44,771 bases of DNA from an uncultured Opitutia bacterium (GCA_903859715.1 CAIONS010000058.1:1-44771); one strand, 5' to 3'. Counted from the first letter of the stretch, positions 10,228 through 18,746 are shown. Numbers and translations: made by a program. The notes: generated by a model from the sequence alone, not told the origin.

Positions 10228-10439
10228 ATCAGACAGGGACCATTTTCCCCTCGGACGCCTCTAGGCGAATCCGGGAAGTTCCGATACAGTCTGTCATCGG
10301 TCCATGGTCCATCGCTCCTCCATTTCAGGTATCAGCCCATTCCACCAGGCCTCTGGTGTAAAAATGCGCGCAAAAGATCCGGGCATGTTTTTTTGGTTCG
10401 CCTTAAAGGTCTGCCACTTGCAACTTCGCGGCCGTCTCC

Positions 10440-11063
10440 ATGCCCACGCGTTACCCGGCCAATTCAATGGATCCCATGTCTAGCCCGCGATCCATGCCCA
10501 TGACTGCCGCCGGCGGCTTGATCAGCCGGCTGAAATTTCGTTCCCAGCGGGCCATGACCTTGGCTGAAGTCATGATGGCGACGTTTGTTTTCACCCTCGG
10601 GATGCTGGGCGTCTACATGATGCTGGTGAAGTCCTACCAGATGGTGAACCTCGCCCGTCACCGCGACAATGCGCGCGCCGTCCTGCTGACGTATGCCGAT
10701 CAGTTTCAGCGTCTCCAAACGACTGACTCGAGCGGAAACCTGATCTTCTTTTTCCAGAACGCCTCCGCGCCAACAAGCTTTGGACTCTCCTGGACGGACT
10801 CGAATAATAACACGGTCTCGAACACCACAAACACCGCCGATACTATTGGATTGCCCATCACCTTGGGAGATTCCGCCAGCACCAGCGTACCCGCCCATGT
10901 GTTCAGGTCAGTCCAGCCGATCAACATGGCCAACGGTACGACCCAGAGTGCGGCGACTTTGACCGCCGCCGGATACATTTTGCAGGGCACCTTTTCGATT
11001 ACTTACCCGATCAACGGACGCACCGTCACCCAAAGCATCACGGTGGCACGTTCCTTCCTATGA
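10440..11063 (+). CDS. Type IV prepilin-like protein (PilV/GspI-like)
   Basis: A 207-residue protein with a class III signal peptide. The basic leader (RLKFRSQRA) ends before MTLAEVMMATFVFTLGMLGV, with the Glu at +5 and the hydrophobic helix expected of a prepilin cleaved by a PilD-type peptidase. The rest is a Ser/Thr/Asn-rich exported domain with beta-strand-like character. The leader is long from ATG 10440; starts further in (for example at MSSPRS) are also possible. The next prepilin gene overlaps by ATGA. Clusters of such prepilin-like proteins are typical of Verrucomicrobiota (the 'Verru_Chthon cassette' families); membership is plausible but I cannot confirm it. The role is probably a minor pseudopilin of a pilus or type II secretion-like apparatus. 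Confidence 0.75.
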   Translation: MPTRYPANSMDPMSSPRSMPMTAAGGLISRLKFRSQRAMTLAEVMMATFVFTLGMLGVYMMLVKSYQMVNLARHRDNARAVLLTYADQFQRLQTTDSSGNLIFFFQNASAPTSFGLSWTDSNNNTVSNTTNTADTIGLPITLGDSASTSVPAHVFRSVQPINMANGTTQSAATLTAAGYILQGTFSITYPINGRTVTQSITVARSFL

Positions 11064-12744
11064 TCCCGGTCGTCCCTGATTCTTCGACGAAGGGTAAACG
11101 TCGCAAAAAGCGCGCGTTCACCTTGGTCGAAATCCTGGCTTCGCTAGCCGTCTCCTGTCTCGTCATGGCTGCGATCGCCACGATCGTCGTCCTCTCGGCT
11201 AAGATCATAGAAAAGGGCAAGCAGGCGGATGCCGCCGCGACCCAAACCCGCCTGTTCCAAGAGACACTCGTCAAGGAAATGTCGCTCGCGGTCGCGGATA
11301 CGGTGCCGATCGATACGACCAAGCTCGTCGGGCCCAATTACAGCGGGGCAAGTTCGACCGTTCCCGTGCGCTATTCGCGCGTCACTTACCGTGTCATCGT
11401 TGGCCGCGTTGCCTACGTAACGGCCGACACGCCGAGCACCCAGACCTAGGTTGTCCTCACTTGCCCGCCAGACTTTGAGGCCGCCGCCGGCGACTATTTC
11501 ATGGTCGATACCCCCGAACTGAAAACGGGAGCACTGATGGGTGCCCTGATCGACAATGTGAATGATCCTTCCCCGTCAAACGCGCGCCCTCCCTTGCGCA
11601 CGGTGACCCTCACTTTGGATCAGACCATCGCCGCGTCCACGGTGGGAACGGTTGCCAACATACTCGGCACCACTACCGGCGTCCGCGTATCTGTTCAGCG
11701 TCAGCGTGCCTTTCAGGCCATGCCTTCGGCCAAGTATCCCAGCTTGTATGAAATGCGCTGGTATCCGACCACGACCAACACGTCTCCCCCCAGCAGCGGC
11801 GACACCGAGACTTACCAGGTTATTTCCAGCAACCTTGCGCCCTCTGCGCAGTATCCCTTCATCAAGATTCCGGATTCCCCGACCGCCACCCAGCCGGCCG
11901 TCGGCTGGGAGTTTACTTATGCAGTGCCGACCAATGTAAATGTCTTGGGCGGTCAGGTCGGCTTTTACCAGGCCAACCACTCGGAGGGTGAGATCATGCC
12001 GCGTTCGGGCAGCCCGATGCCGGCGGCCTCCATGCTGGCATCGTCCAGCTCAACGTCGACGACCTCGACGTCGACCACCAGCAGCACGACGTCGACCAGT
12101 ACTTCGATCCCGACGACCACGGTGACGACCACGATCCCGACGACCACCAGCACGACGTCGACCAGCACCTCTACCTCCACTACGTCGACCTCCACCTCGA
12201 CCAGCACGACGTCCACCTCGTCCACCTCGACCACGACGACATCGACCTCGACCACGACGACGTCGACCTCCACGTCGTCAACGACCAGCACGTCGACCTC
12301 CACCTCCAAGACGACCACATCGACCTCCACCTCGACTTCCACGTCGACGACGTCGAGCTCCACGTCGACTTCCACCACCTCGACCAGTTCGACGACCACC
12401 ACCTCGACCAAGACGTCGACGTCCACCTCGACCTCCACGACTTCAACGAGCACGACGTCGACTTCCACGACCAAGACGACCACGTCGACCTCCACTTCGA
12501 CCTCGACGACCAGCACCACGTCGACTTCCACCACCTCGACCAAGACGACCACTTCCACAACCACCTCGACATCTTCGACCAGCACGACTTCGACCAGCAC
12601 GACCAAGACGACTACTTCGACCAGTACTTCGACCAGCACCACGTCGACCAAGACATTGCCCGGCCCAAGACCGATCTCGACGTCCAACTCGGGGAAGCCC
12701 AGGCCGAATTGGTCCCGGTGGACTCCTCCATTCCTGCCAAATGA
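11060..12744 (+). pseudogene. Second prepilin-like protein, split by in-frame TAG, with Ser/Thr tract and frame change
   Basis: The start (ATG 11060, overlapping the previous stop as ATGA) encodes a clear prepilin N-terminus: basic KGKRRKKRA, then FTLVEILASLAVSCLVMAAI with Glu at +5. After 129 residues the frame meets TAG at 11447-11449, then continues open in the same frame with normal coding character (VVLTCPPDFEAAAGDYF, later VGWEFTYAVPTNVNVLGGQ). From about 12041 it becomes an almost pure Ser/Thr tract. Staying in that frame, translation would run to 13009 through the next gene. In the -1 frame, the end DLDVQLGEAQAELVPVD finishes at TGA 12744, overlapping the next ATG as ATGA. So the gene appears to carry one nonsense codon and one frame change. 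It may be a decayed gene, a sequencing or assembly fault in the repeat, or real recoding. Confidence 0.6.
12041..12655 (+). repeat. Degenerate (A/T)CN trinucleotide repeat coding a Ser/Thr tract
   Basis: About 610 bp built almost entirely of triplets A/T-C-N, studded with at least a dozen GTCGAC palindromes. In the prepilin frame it reads as Thr and Ser with occasional Lys and short Ile-Pro-Thr stretches (for example SIPTTTVTTTIPTTTS), a mucin-like linker. In the -1 frame it reads as Asp/His alternating with Val/Leu/Phe. In that second frame all Leu codons are CTC and all Val codons GTC, never CTG or GTG, although both are common in neighbouring genes. This is what the Ser/Thr frame with free third positions would produce, so I favour Ser/Thr as the selected frame. 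The array is degenerate, not an exact tandem repeat. Confidence 0.8.
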
Positions 12745-13886
12745 GCACCGCCTTTTATTCCTGGAGCCGGTTCGGCCTGCGCACGGCCGCCGCCGCCGCG
12801 GGCGTCGAGGCCCAGCCCACCAAGCTCGTCTTTGTCGTCACCAAGCGCTGCCATTCCCGCTGTGTCTATTGCGACATTTGGAAGGTCAAGGACACGCCCG
12901 GCGGCCTCGACAACGAGCTTTCCCTGGCCGAGGTGCGTGCCTTCGCGGCGGCCAATCCCTTTCTCCAATGGATCGATTTCACCGGCGGCGAGCCGACCGA
13001 CCGGCCTGATTTTGTCGAGGTCGTGCAGGCGTTCGCCCAGTCCTGCCCGGATCTGCTGCTTGTCCATTTTCCCACCAACGGCATCGCGACCAAGCGGATC
13101 GAGCAGACCGTGAAGCAGCTTCAGGCCACGATCCGCGCCCGCCTGATCGTGACGGTGTCCATCGACGGGCCGCCCGAACTCAATGACCGCCTCCGCGGCA
13201 TCCGCAACGACTTCGCCCACGCCGTCGACACCTTTGCCGCGCTTCGCCGCGTGCTCGGGCCTGAGCAACTCTTCGTCGGCATGACGCTGCATGGCCACAA
13301 GGCGTCATGTGGCATGACCACCTCCGAGCTGGTCGACAAGACCTTCGCCGCCATCAATGACGCCCTCGCTGCGCGTTCAGAAAAACCCATCGATTGGGCC
13401 ACGTTCCACCTGAACATCCCGCACCTCTCGCAGCATTACTACGGCAATTCCGCCAGCGAGGCGAAGGATGGCTTTGGTGGCGAGGCCCACCGGGCTGAGA
13501 TTGCCGCGGCCCTGCGCCTTGCCGCCTCCAAACCCAAGGGCGGCAGTGTCTCCGCCATGCGTGCCATCGAGCGCATCTATCGCTCCGAGGCCCTGCGGTA
13601 TCTCGCCACGGGCAAGACTTCGATCACGTGCTCCGCCCTGCTTTCCACGTCCTACCTGTCGGAAAAGGGCGAGGTCTATCCCTGCACAATCTGGGACAAG
13701 CCCCTCGGCAACATCCGCGACACAGGCTACGCGCTCATGCCGATCATCGAAGCCGCCCGCCGCAATGGCGTCCGCCAAGCCGTGGCCGAGGCGCGCTGCC
13801 CGAACTGCTGGACTCCCTGCGAAGCCTATCCCGCCATCGGTGCGTCGCCCCTGCGCTCGCTCGTTGCGCTGGTTCAAGGCGGCTGA
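12741..13886 (+). CDS. Radical SAM protein with C-terminal SPASM-like cysteine cluster
   Basis: A 381-residue iron-sulfur enzyme. The radical SAM motif CHSRCVYC (Cx3CxxC) lies near residue 40, followed by the GGEPTDRP SAM-binding segment and VTVSIDGPPELNDRLRG, typical of SPASM-type enzymes. The C-terminal part has further cysteines: TSITCSALLSTSYLSEKGEV, then YPCTIWD and CPNCWTPCEAY, which may hold an auxiliary cluster. The start codon overlaps the end of the preceding reading frame as ATGA. A membrane-bound spermidine-synthase-like protein follows after 23 bp. Such enzymes modify peptides or carry out varied radical chemistry; no precursor peptide is evident, so the substrate is unknown. The placement behind prepilin-like genes suggests, but does not prove, a role in modifying a surface protein. 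Confidence 0.85.
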   Translation: MSTAFYSWSRFGLRTAAAAAGVEAQPTKLVFVVTKRCHSRCVYCDIWKVKDTPGGLDNELSLAEVRAFAAANPFLQWIDFTGGEPTDRPDFVEVVQAFAQSCPDLLLVHFPTNGIATKRIEQTVKQLQATIRARLIVTVSIDGPPELNDRLRGIRNDFAHAVDTFAALRRVLGPEQLFVGMTLHGHKASCGMTTSELVDKTFAAINDALAARSEKPIDWATFHLNIPHLSQHYYGNSASEAKDGFGGEAHRAEIAAALRLAASKPKGGSVSAMRAIERIYRSEALRYLATGKTSITCSALLSTSYLSEKGEVYPCTIWDKPLGNIRDTGYALMPIIEAARRNGVRQAVAEARCPNCWTPCEAYPAIGASPLRSLVALVQGG

Positions 13887-13909
13887 GCTTAACTTTTGCT
13901 TCCTCATTT

Positions 13910-16018
13910 ATGAACGATTCAAACCGCTCCCCGAATGTCATGTCCCAGGCCCTGTCGACCTTGGTCATCACCGCCGTCCCGCTCGCCGCGTTCCTCGCCT
14001 TCGCCATCCAGCCAATGATGGGCAAGCGGCTGCTGCCGATCTACGGCGGCACCTCCGGCACCTGGCTGGGCTGCATGGTCTATTTCCAGCTCACCCTGCT
14101 GCTCGGCTACAGCTGGGCCGCCTGGCTCGTGCGCAAACGCATCGCCTTCCAGGTGACCGCCACCGCCATTCTCGCCGTCCTCGCCGTCCTGACCTTCCAG
14201 CTGCCTTCCGATGAGGCCGAAGCCGCCGCCGGTATCACCCGTGTCATCTGGCGCCTCAGCTATACGACGCTCCCGGCCATGATCCTCCTCTTCAGCACGT
14301 CGCCCCTTCTCCATGGCTGGATGCGCCGCCGCGGCGAGGAAGTGCCCTACTACCTCTATTCCATTTCCAACGCGGGCAGTCTCCTCGCGGTGCTGATGTA
14401 TCCGTTCTTCATCGAGACCAACCTGCGCCTGTCGGACCAGTCCACCTACTGGCACGGTTTGCTGCTCGTCCTCGCCGGCGTGCTGGTAGCCGCCGGCTAC
14501 CTCCTGAAGCGCAGCTCCGCCGGCAACGACGCCTCTCCTGCGGTCGAGTCCGCCGGGCCGTTCTCGCCGGCCCCCGTCGCCCTCTGGCTCTGGCTGAGCG
14601 CCCTCACCTGCATCGGCATGCTCGGCGCCACCTATCATATCGCAGCCGAGCTCGGCTCCAGTCCGTTGGCCTGGGTCGGGCCCTTCAGCGCCTACCTGCT
14701 CAGCTTCATGGTCGCATTCTCCGGCCGGTGGCGTCCATGGATGACGATGACCACGATCGTATGGCTGGCCATCAGCCTGACCGGTTTCATGGTCATGAAG
14801 GGTTTCACCGCCGCGACAGTCAATTATCACACCGCGCTGTGGCTCCTGTCGCTCACCGCCAGCGGGAGCTTTCTGGGCAATGCCCTGCTGTACGGCGCCC
14901 GGCCGGCCCAGCGCTTTGAACGCTACTACCTCGTGCTCGCGGCGGGCGGCGTGCTCGGCGGTCTCCTTTCCAGCGCGTTCATCCCCTATCTCTTTTCCCG
15001 GCCCGTTGAGTTCGAGCTCGCCTCCGTTGCCCTGCTTACGACCGGCCTGCTCTGGCTCACAGGCCGCCGCGAGCCTTCCACGGTGATCATCGTCGGCAGC
15101 GTCCTCTTCATTCCGGTCATCGGCCTCGGCATTCAGCAGATCCAGAAGGAGGCTCCCGAAGGCGTGATGGTCCACTATCGCGACCTCTACGGCCACATCA
15201 TGGTGAAGACCGATGCCCGCAGCGTGGTCCTCTCCAGCGATACCACCACGCATGGCTCGCAGCTGACGATGAATGCCGCGGCCCGGAAACGGCCCACGCT
15301 TTATTACACCGAGAGCACCGGCGTCGGCCGCACGATCGAACGCCTGCAGGCCAAGCGCGGTTCCATGAAGGTCGGGGTGATGGGTTTGGGCGCCGGCACC
15401 CTCGCCGCCTATGCCCGGCAGCCCGATATCTACGATTTCTGGGATATTGATCCCAAGGCCTTCCATGTCGCCCGCGCCAACTTCACCTTCGTCGCCGAAT
15501 CTGCCGGCAAGATCAATCTCGTCGAACAGGACGGGCGCAAGGCGCTCGAGGACTCCAAGGCCGACTACGATCTCATCGTGATCGACGCCTTCACCGGCGA
15601 TGGTGTGCCCTCGCATCTGCTCACATCCGAGGCCATGGCGCTTTACTTCCGCCGGCTGGCCGTCCGCGACGGCCTGCTCCTCGTGCATGCGTCGACCCGT
15701 TACTCGATGCTGTTCCCCGTCGTTGAGGCCACAGCCCGCTCGATCAACCTCACTGCCATCGACGTGATCACCGACATCAGCAGCGACCAGCCTGACCGTG
15801 ACTGGGATCCCACTCATACCGAATACATCGTCGTCTGCCGCCCCGAACAGGCCAAGGATATTGCCGCCTGGTTCCCGGTCGATGAAGAGAAGGGCCGGGT
15901 GAAGCGCCTCGTCCGTACAGCCGACTCACCGCTCTACGATCCCCAGTACATCTGGACCGACGACCGGAATGCGGCACTCGACACCCTGAAGTTGGGCCAA
16001 TTCCTCTTCTCGCCCTGA
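13910..16018 (+). CDS. Membrane-embedded spermidine-synthase-like protein
   Basis: A 702-residue fusion. Residues 1 to ~430 are hydrophobic with about ten or more membrane segments, beginning VITAVPLAAFLAFAIQPMMG, as in 'fused MFS/spermidine synthase' proteins. The C-terminal ~230 residues form a Rossmann methyltransferase/aminopropyltransferase fold: VGVMGLGAGTLAAYA is the nucleotide loop, FWDIDPKAFHVA carries the acidic residue that would bind the ribose, and DLIVIDAFTGDGVPSHLLT matches the spermidine-synthase active-site loop. The frame extends upstream to 13628, but ATG 13910 fits because it lies just after the radical SAM gene. Real aminopropyltransferase activity is not certain in membrane-fused members; small-molecule export coupled to synthesis is one possibility. 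Confidence 0.85.
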   Translation: MNDSNRSPNVMSQALSTLVITAVPLAAFLAFAIQPMMGKRLLPIYGGTSGTWLGCMVYFQLTLLLGYSWAAWLVRKRIAFQVTATAILAVLAVLTFQLPSDEAEAAAGITRVIWRLSYTTLPAMILLFSTSPLLHGWMRRRGEEVPYYLYSISNAGSLLAVLMYPFFIETNLRLSDQSTYWHGLLLVLAGVLVAAGYLLKRSSAGNDASPAVESAGPFSPAPVALWLWLSALTCIGMLGATYHIAAELGSSPLAWVGPFSAYLLSFMVAFSGRWRPWMTMTTIVWLAISLTGFMVMKGFTAATVNYHTALWLLSLTASGSFLGNALLYGARPAQRFERYYLVLAAGGVLGGLLSSAFIPYLFSRPVEFELASVALLTTGLLWLTGRREPSTVIIVGSVLFIPVIGLGIQQIQKEAPEGVMVHYRDLYGHIMVKTDARSVVLSSDTTTHGSQLTMNAAARKRPTLYYTESTGVGRTIERLQAKRGSMKVGVMGLGAGTLAAYARQPDIYDFWDIDPKAFHVARANFTFVAESAGKINLVEQDGRKALEDSKADYDLIVIDAFTGDGVPSHLLTSEAMALYFRRLAVRDGLLLVHASTRYSMLFPVVEATARSINLTAIDVITDISSDQPDRDWDPTHTEYIVVCRPEQAKDIAAWFPVDEEKGRVKRLVRTADSPLYDPQYIWTDDRNAALDTLKLGQFLFSP

Positions 16019-16032
16019 GGCCGGGAAGAGCG

Positions 16033-16110
16033 GGTTGAAAGGTGAAAGCTGAAGGTTGAAAGCACAGAATGATCGCCCGTTGCGGCTCCGGTCCTTCAAC
16101 TCTTAACCTC
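16033..16110. repeat. Short direct and inverted repeats between convergent genes
   Basis: The segment between the spermidine-synthase-like gene and rdgB contains GGTTGAAAG twice (from about 16033 and 16052) with the related GGTGAAAGCTGAA between them. The partly complementary CCTTCAACTCTTAACC follows near 16092. It is an A/G-rich patch in a GC-rich region, located between two stop codons, and resembles a dispersed intergenic repeat or two-way terminator. Confidence 0.4.
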
Positions 16111-16119
16111 ACCTATGAA

Positions 16120-16731
16120 CTACGGCGGGCCGCCCGCCGTCCGCCACCACGCCACCAGTTGCGCCCAGGCCCGGCCGCGATGGCTGAGTTTGTTTTTATC
16201 CGTGTCTGACAGCTGGGCAAATGTCTGTGTCCGGCCCGCTGGCACGAACAGGGGATCGTAGCCAAACCCCGTTCCGCCTTCCGGCCCATCCCGGAGCCAA
16301 CCGTCACAACGCCCCTCGAATACATGTTCCGCGCCTGTTCCATCGATCAAGAACAGCACGCAGACAAAATGCGCCCCGCGCTTCTCCGCAGACACACCAC
16401 GCATTGTCTGCACGAGTTTGCGAAGATTCGCCGCGCTGTCGCCCTGCGGCCCGGCATAGTAGGCCGACTCCACTCCGGGGCCGCCATCGAGCGCATCGAC
16501 ACACAGCCCGCTGTCATCCGCCAGAACCCAGGATCCAGCCGGTAGCTGTGCCCGAAGCGCCTGCGCCTTCTTCCGCGCATTGCCGGTGAAGGTTCCCGTG
16601 TCCTCCGTCACCTCTGGCATCCCGCCCACCTCCCGGGCCGAGACGATTTGCACCGGGAGCTTCGCCGCCGCGGCCAGCGCGGCAAACTCCTGCACCTTGT
16701 GCGCGTTACCCGAGGCTAAATGTAGTCTCAT
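16120..16731 (-). CDS. rdgB: Non-canonical purine NTP pyrophosphatase (RdgB/HAM1)
   Basis: Hydrolyses dITP, XTP and similar nucleotides to monophosphates and so keeps damaged purines out of DNA. It is a 203-residue cytosolic protein. Family marks are the N-terminal LASGNAHKVQEF (usual form 'ATgN.gKv.Ef'), TEDTGTFTGNARKKA, LADDSGLCVDALDGGPGVES, and the C-terminal GFGYDPLFVPAGRTQTFAQL followed by KNKLSHRGRA. ATG 16731 lies inside the end of ribD, giving a 26-bp overlap, so its translation signals sit within ribD. The gene ends with TAG. Confidence 0.94.
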   Translation of the reverse strand: MRLHLASGNAHKVQEFAALAAAAKLPVQIVSAREVGGMPEVTEDTGTFTGNARKKAQALRAQLPAGSWVLADDSGLCVDALDGGPGVESAYYAGPQGDSAANLRKLVQTMRGVSAEKRGAHFVCVLFLIDGTGAEHVFEGRCDGWLRDGPEGGTGFGYDPLFVPAGRTQTFAQLSDTDKNKLSHRGRAWAQLVAWWRTAGGPP

Positions 16732-17869
16732 CGATGAACATCTGCGCCGGGTAACTCACGCGGCCGCGCGTCAGGATATCTTCGCCGAAGACCTCATGCC
16801 GGACTTCGGCCAGCCGGACCGCATTCGCCAGTTTCTCCGAGCGCAGTCCGCTCAGGACCGGTTTCGCGCGGTCATCCGCCAGCAGCACCGGCGCCCGGTA
16901 GACAAACAGGTAGTCCAGCTGCCGGTCCTGCAGGATCTGACTCACCAGCTGCGCGCCGCCTTCAAAGTAAACCCCGGTGATCTTCTCCTGCGTGCAGCGC
17001 TTGCGGAACTCCGTCAGCGGCACGCGCTGCGTCGCCGAGGGCAGCGTCCACACCTGCACGCCCAGTTCCTTCAGTTTGCGCACATAACCCATTCCGCCGT
17101 GCGGCGTGGTCACCACGATCGTGCGCTCGTGAAATTCGTCGGTGTAGACCGACGGCATCGCGCGGTCCGCCACGCTGCGCAGCAGGCCGTCAAAGACGAA
17201 CCGGATCGGGCACCATTCCTTTTCTCCCTCGATCCGCGCGGTGAGCCGGGGATTGTCCGTCATCACCGTACCGGCCCCGACGGCAATCGACGGAAACAGC
17301 CGCCGCCAGCGCATCACGTCGGCCCGGGCCTCCTCGCCCGTGATCCATTTGGAGTCCCCCGAACGGCAGGCAATGCGCCCGTCCAGCGTCACGGCCGACT
17401 TGGCTGCGACCAGCGGGGTCCCCTGCACGATCCAGTGGTTGAAGATCAAATTGAGATCCGTGCATTCCCGTTCGAGGACTCCGGTCGCGACTTCGATCCC
17501 CGCCGCCCGCAGTACGTCAAATCCGCGCCCCGCGTGCTCCGGATTCGGATCGGTCGCGCCCACGACGACCTGTTTGATCCCCGCCGCAATGACCGCATCG
17601 GTGCAGGCACCTGTGCGTCCCGGCGTGCAGCAGGGCTCCATCGTCACATACAGGGTCGCACCCGGCCGCGGTTTGCGCCCCAAGGCCAGCAGGGCCAGCC
17701 GCTCCGCATGCGGTCCGCCATCATGGGCGTGGGAACCCTCGGCCATCACCCGGCCGTCCTCCACGATCAGTGCGCCCACCATTGGATTGGGATGGGTGGC
17801 GCCCCAGCCTTGCCGCGCCACGTCGAGGACGCGGCGCATGAATACCTCGGATTGCCCTGGAGTTGTCAT
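16706..17869 (-). CDS. ribD: Bifunctional riboflavin biosynthesis deaminase/reductase
   Basis: Carries out the deaminase and reductase steps that follow GTP cyclohydrolase II in riboflavin synthesis. 387 residues. The N-terminal cytidine-deaminase-like domain has THPNPMVGALIVEDG, the zinc site GPHAERLAL, and PCCTPGRTGACTDAVIAAG. The C-terminal dihydrofolate-reductase-like domain runs from VTLDGRIACRSGDSKWITG to LARSVADRAMPSVYTDEF-type sequence and the end FEGGAQLVSQILQDRQLDY. The start ATG at 17869-17867 lies inside the outer end of an 82-bp palindrome, so the natural upstream region seems to have been replaced. The family-like SEVFMRRVLDVA follows soon after, so little coding sequence is lost. 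It overlaps rdgB by 26 bp. Confidence 0.94.
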   Translation of the reverse strand: MTTPGQSEVFMRRVLDVARQGWGATHPNPMVGALIVEDGRVMAEGSHAHDGGPHAERLALLALGRKPRPGATLYVTMEPCCTPGRTGACTDAVIAAGIKQVVVGATDPNPEHAGRGFDVLRAAGIEVATGVLERECTDLNLIFNHWIVQGTPLVAAKSAVTLDGRIACRSGDSKWITGEEARADVMRWRRLFPSIAVGAGTVMTDNPRLTARIEGEKEWCPIRFVFDGLLRSVADRAMPSVYTDEFHERTIVVTTPHGGMGYVRKLKELGVQVWTLPSATQRVPLTEFRKRCTQEKITGVYFEGGAQLVSQILQDRQLDYLFVYRAPVLLADDRAKPVLSGLRSEKLANAVRLAEVRHEVFGEDILTRGRVSYPAQMFIDETTFSLG

Positions 17870-17945
17870 TCTGAGCGAAGCGAAGAATCCAGTGCGATTC
17901 GGCCGGCGGAGTCCAATTGGATTCTTCGCTTTACTCAGAATGACA
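17864..17945. repeat. 82-bp palindromic element overlapping the ribD start
   Basis: Arms of 28 bp (17864-17891 and 17918-17945) are reverse complements apart from two adjacent mismatches, with a 26-nt spacer. Each outer end reads TGTCATTCTGAG or its complement. The left arm contains the ribD start codon. The element ends nine bases before the stop of the next gene (17954). It is related in sequence to the palindrome at 37219-37374 (CATYCTGAGCG core) and partly to 44707-44721. There is no transposase, so a REP- or MITE-like nonautonomous element is likely. Confidence 0.85.
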
Positions 17946-17953
17946 GATGAAGG

Positions 17954-18589
17954 CTAGGCGGAAACATAGGGATTGCTCTGCTTTTCCTCGCCCACCGTCG
18001 TATCACGTCCGTGCCCGGGGTAAACGACCGTTTCATCGGGCAGCGTATAAATCTGCCGGCGGATCGAGTCCGCCAGTTGCTCCATGCTGCCACCGGGAAA
18101 ATCCGTCCGGCCCACGCTGCCGGCAAACAGCGCGTCACCCACGAACGCCGCGCCCGCGGCGGCCTGGTAGAACAGCACGTTGCCCGGGCAGTGTCCCGGC
18201 ACATGCCGCACCTCCGTCTTGACGCCCAGCGCCGTGAAGGTGTCGCCCTGCTTCACCCAGCTATCGGGGAAGACCGGCTCCAACTTGATGCCTGCGTCGA
18301 TAAATGCGCTCATCACTTCGGGCGTTTCGTACATCACGCGGTCTGCCTCGTGCGCCCGGACTTTCGCCTTGGTTTCCCGCACCACCTCGGCAGCGCCCTG
18401 CGTGTGATCCCAGTGTCCGTGGGTAAGCCAGAGTTCGACCAGCCGGCATTTTTCCTTCGCCAGGATCGGCTGCACGTCCGCCCACACTGCGCCCGGGGCG
18501 TCAATCAGCACCGCTTCCCCGCGCTCCGGCGCCGTCAGCAGGTAGGCATTGGTTTGGATCGGGCCGGCCGGCAGGACATACAGGTTCAT
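17954..18589 (-). CDS. Metallo-beta-lactamase-fold hydrolase (glyoxalase II-like)
   Basis: A 211-residue cytosolic hydrolase with a two-metal site. The motif [10 protein letters not shown] gives HxHx[13 protein letters not shown] gives the next His; [18 protein letters not shown] gives the bridging Asp; and [15 protein letters not shown] gives the last His. The start METHIONINE at 18589 ([19 protein letters not shown]) matches the usual N-terminus of the family. It lacks the C-terminal substrate domain of true glyoxalase II, so it belongs to the small YcbL/YqgX-like group that may act on hydroxyacylglutathione-type thioesters or persulfides. The gene ends with TAG and is separated from ribD by the palindromic element. 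Confidence 0.88.
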   Translation of the reverse strand: MNLYVLPAGPIQTNAYLLTAPERGEAVLIDAPGAVWADVQPILAKEKCRLVELWLTHGHWDHTQGAAEVVRETKAKVRAHEADRVMYETPEVMSAFIDAGIKLEPVFPDSWVKQGDTFTALGVKTEVRHVPGHCPGNVLFYQAAAGAAFVGDALFAGSVGRTDFPGGSMEQLADSIRRQIYTLPDETVVYPGHGRDTTVGEEKQSNPYVSA

Positions 18590-18746
18590 TCGCCCGCCAC
18601 TGCATGCGCTTTTCCCCGTCGCGCAACCGCGAAAAATCCCTTTCCCTTGTCCCGCCCGCCCGCTACCCGCAGGATTTCATTTCAAGGTCGTGAAACCCTG
18701 CGCCCGGAAGGGCCGACTTTGTCGGGGTGCGCCGCGACGACGTCGC

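Noticed and set aside
12041-12655. CRISPR-like array
   Set aside because: No repeat-spacer alternation; the unit is a degenerate triplet in a coding frame.
11965-12687. Val/Glu/Asp-rich 240-codon open frame on the minus strand
   Set aside because: It is the complement of the Ser/Thr repeat; its openness follows from the triplet composition.
11992-12744. An Asp/His-rich, possibly metal-binding protein in the -1 frame of the repeat
   Set aside because: All Leu and Val codons in that frame end in C, unlike neighbouring genes; the pattern is explained by a Ser/Thr frame with free third positions. Only the last ~30 codons look coding.
13919-15817. 632-codon open frame antisense to the spermidine-synthase-like gene
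   Set aside because: Low-complexity Gly/Glu/Asp/His composition typical of antisense shadows; the plus-strand protein is clear.
17864-17945. Insertion sequence
   Set aside because: Too short and without a transposase or visible target duplication; kept as a palindromic repeat.
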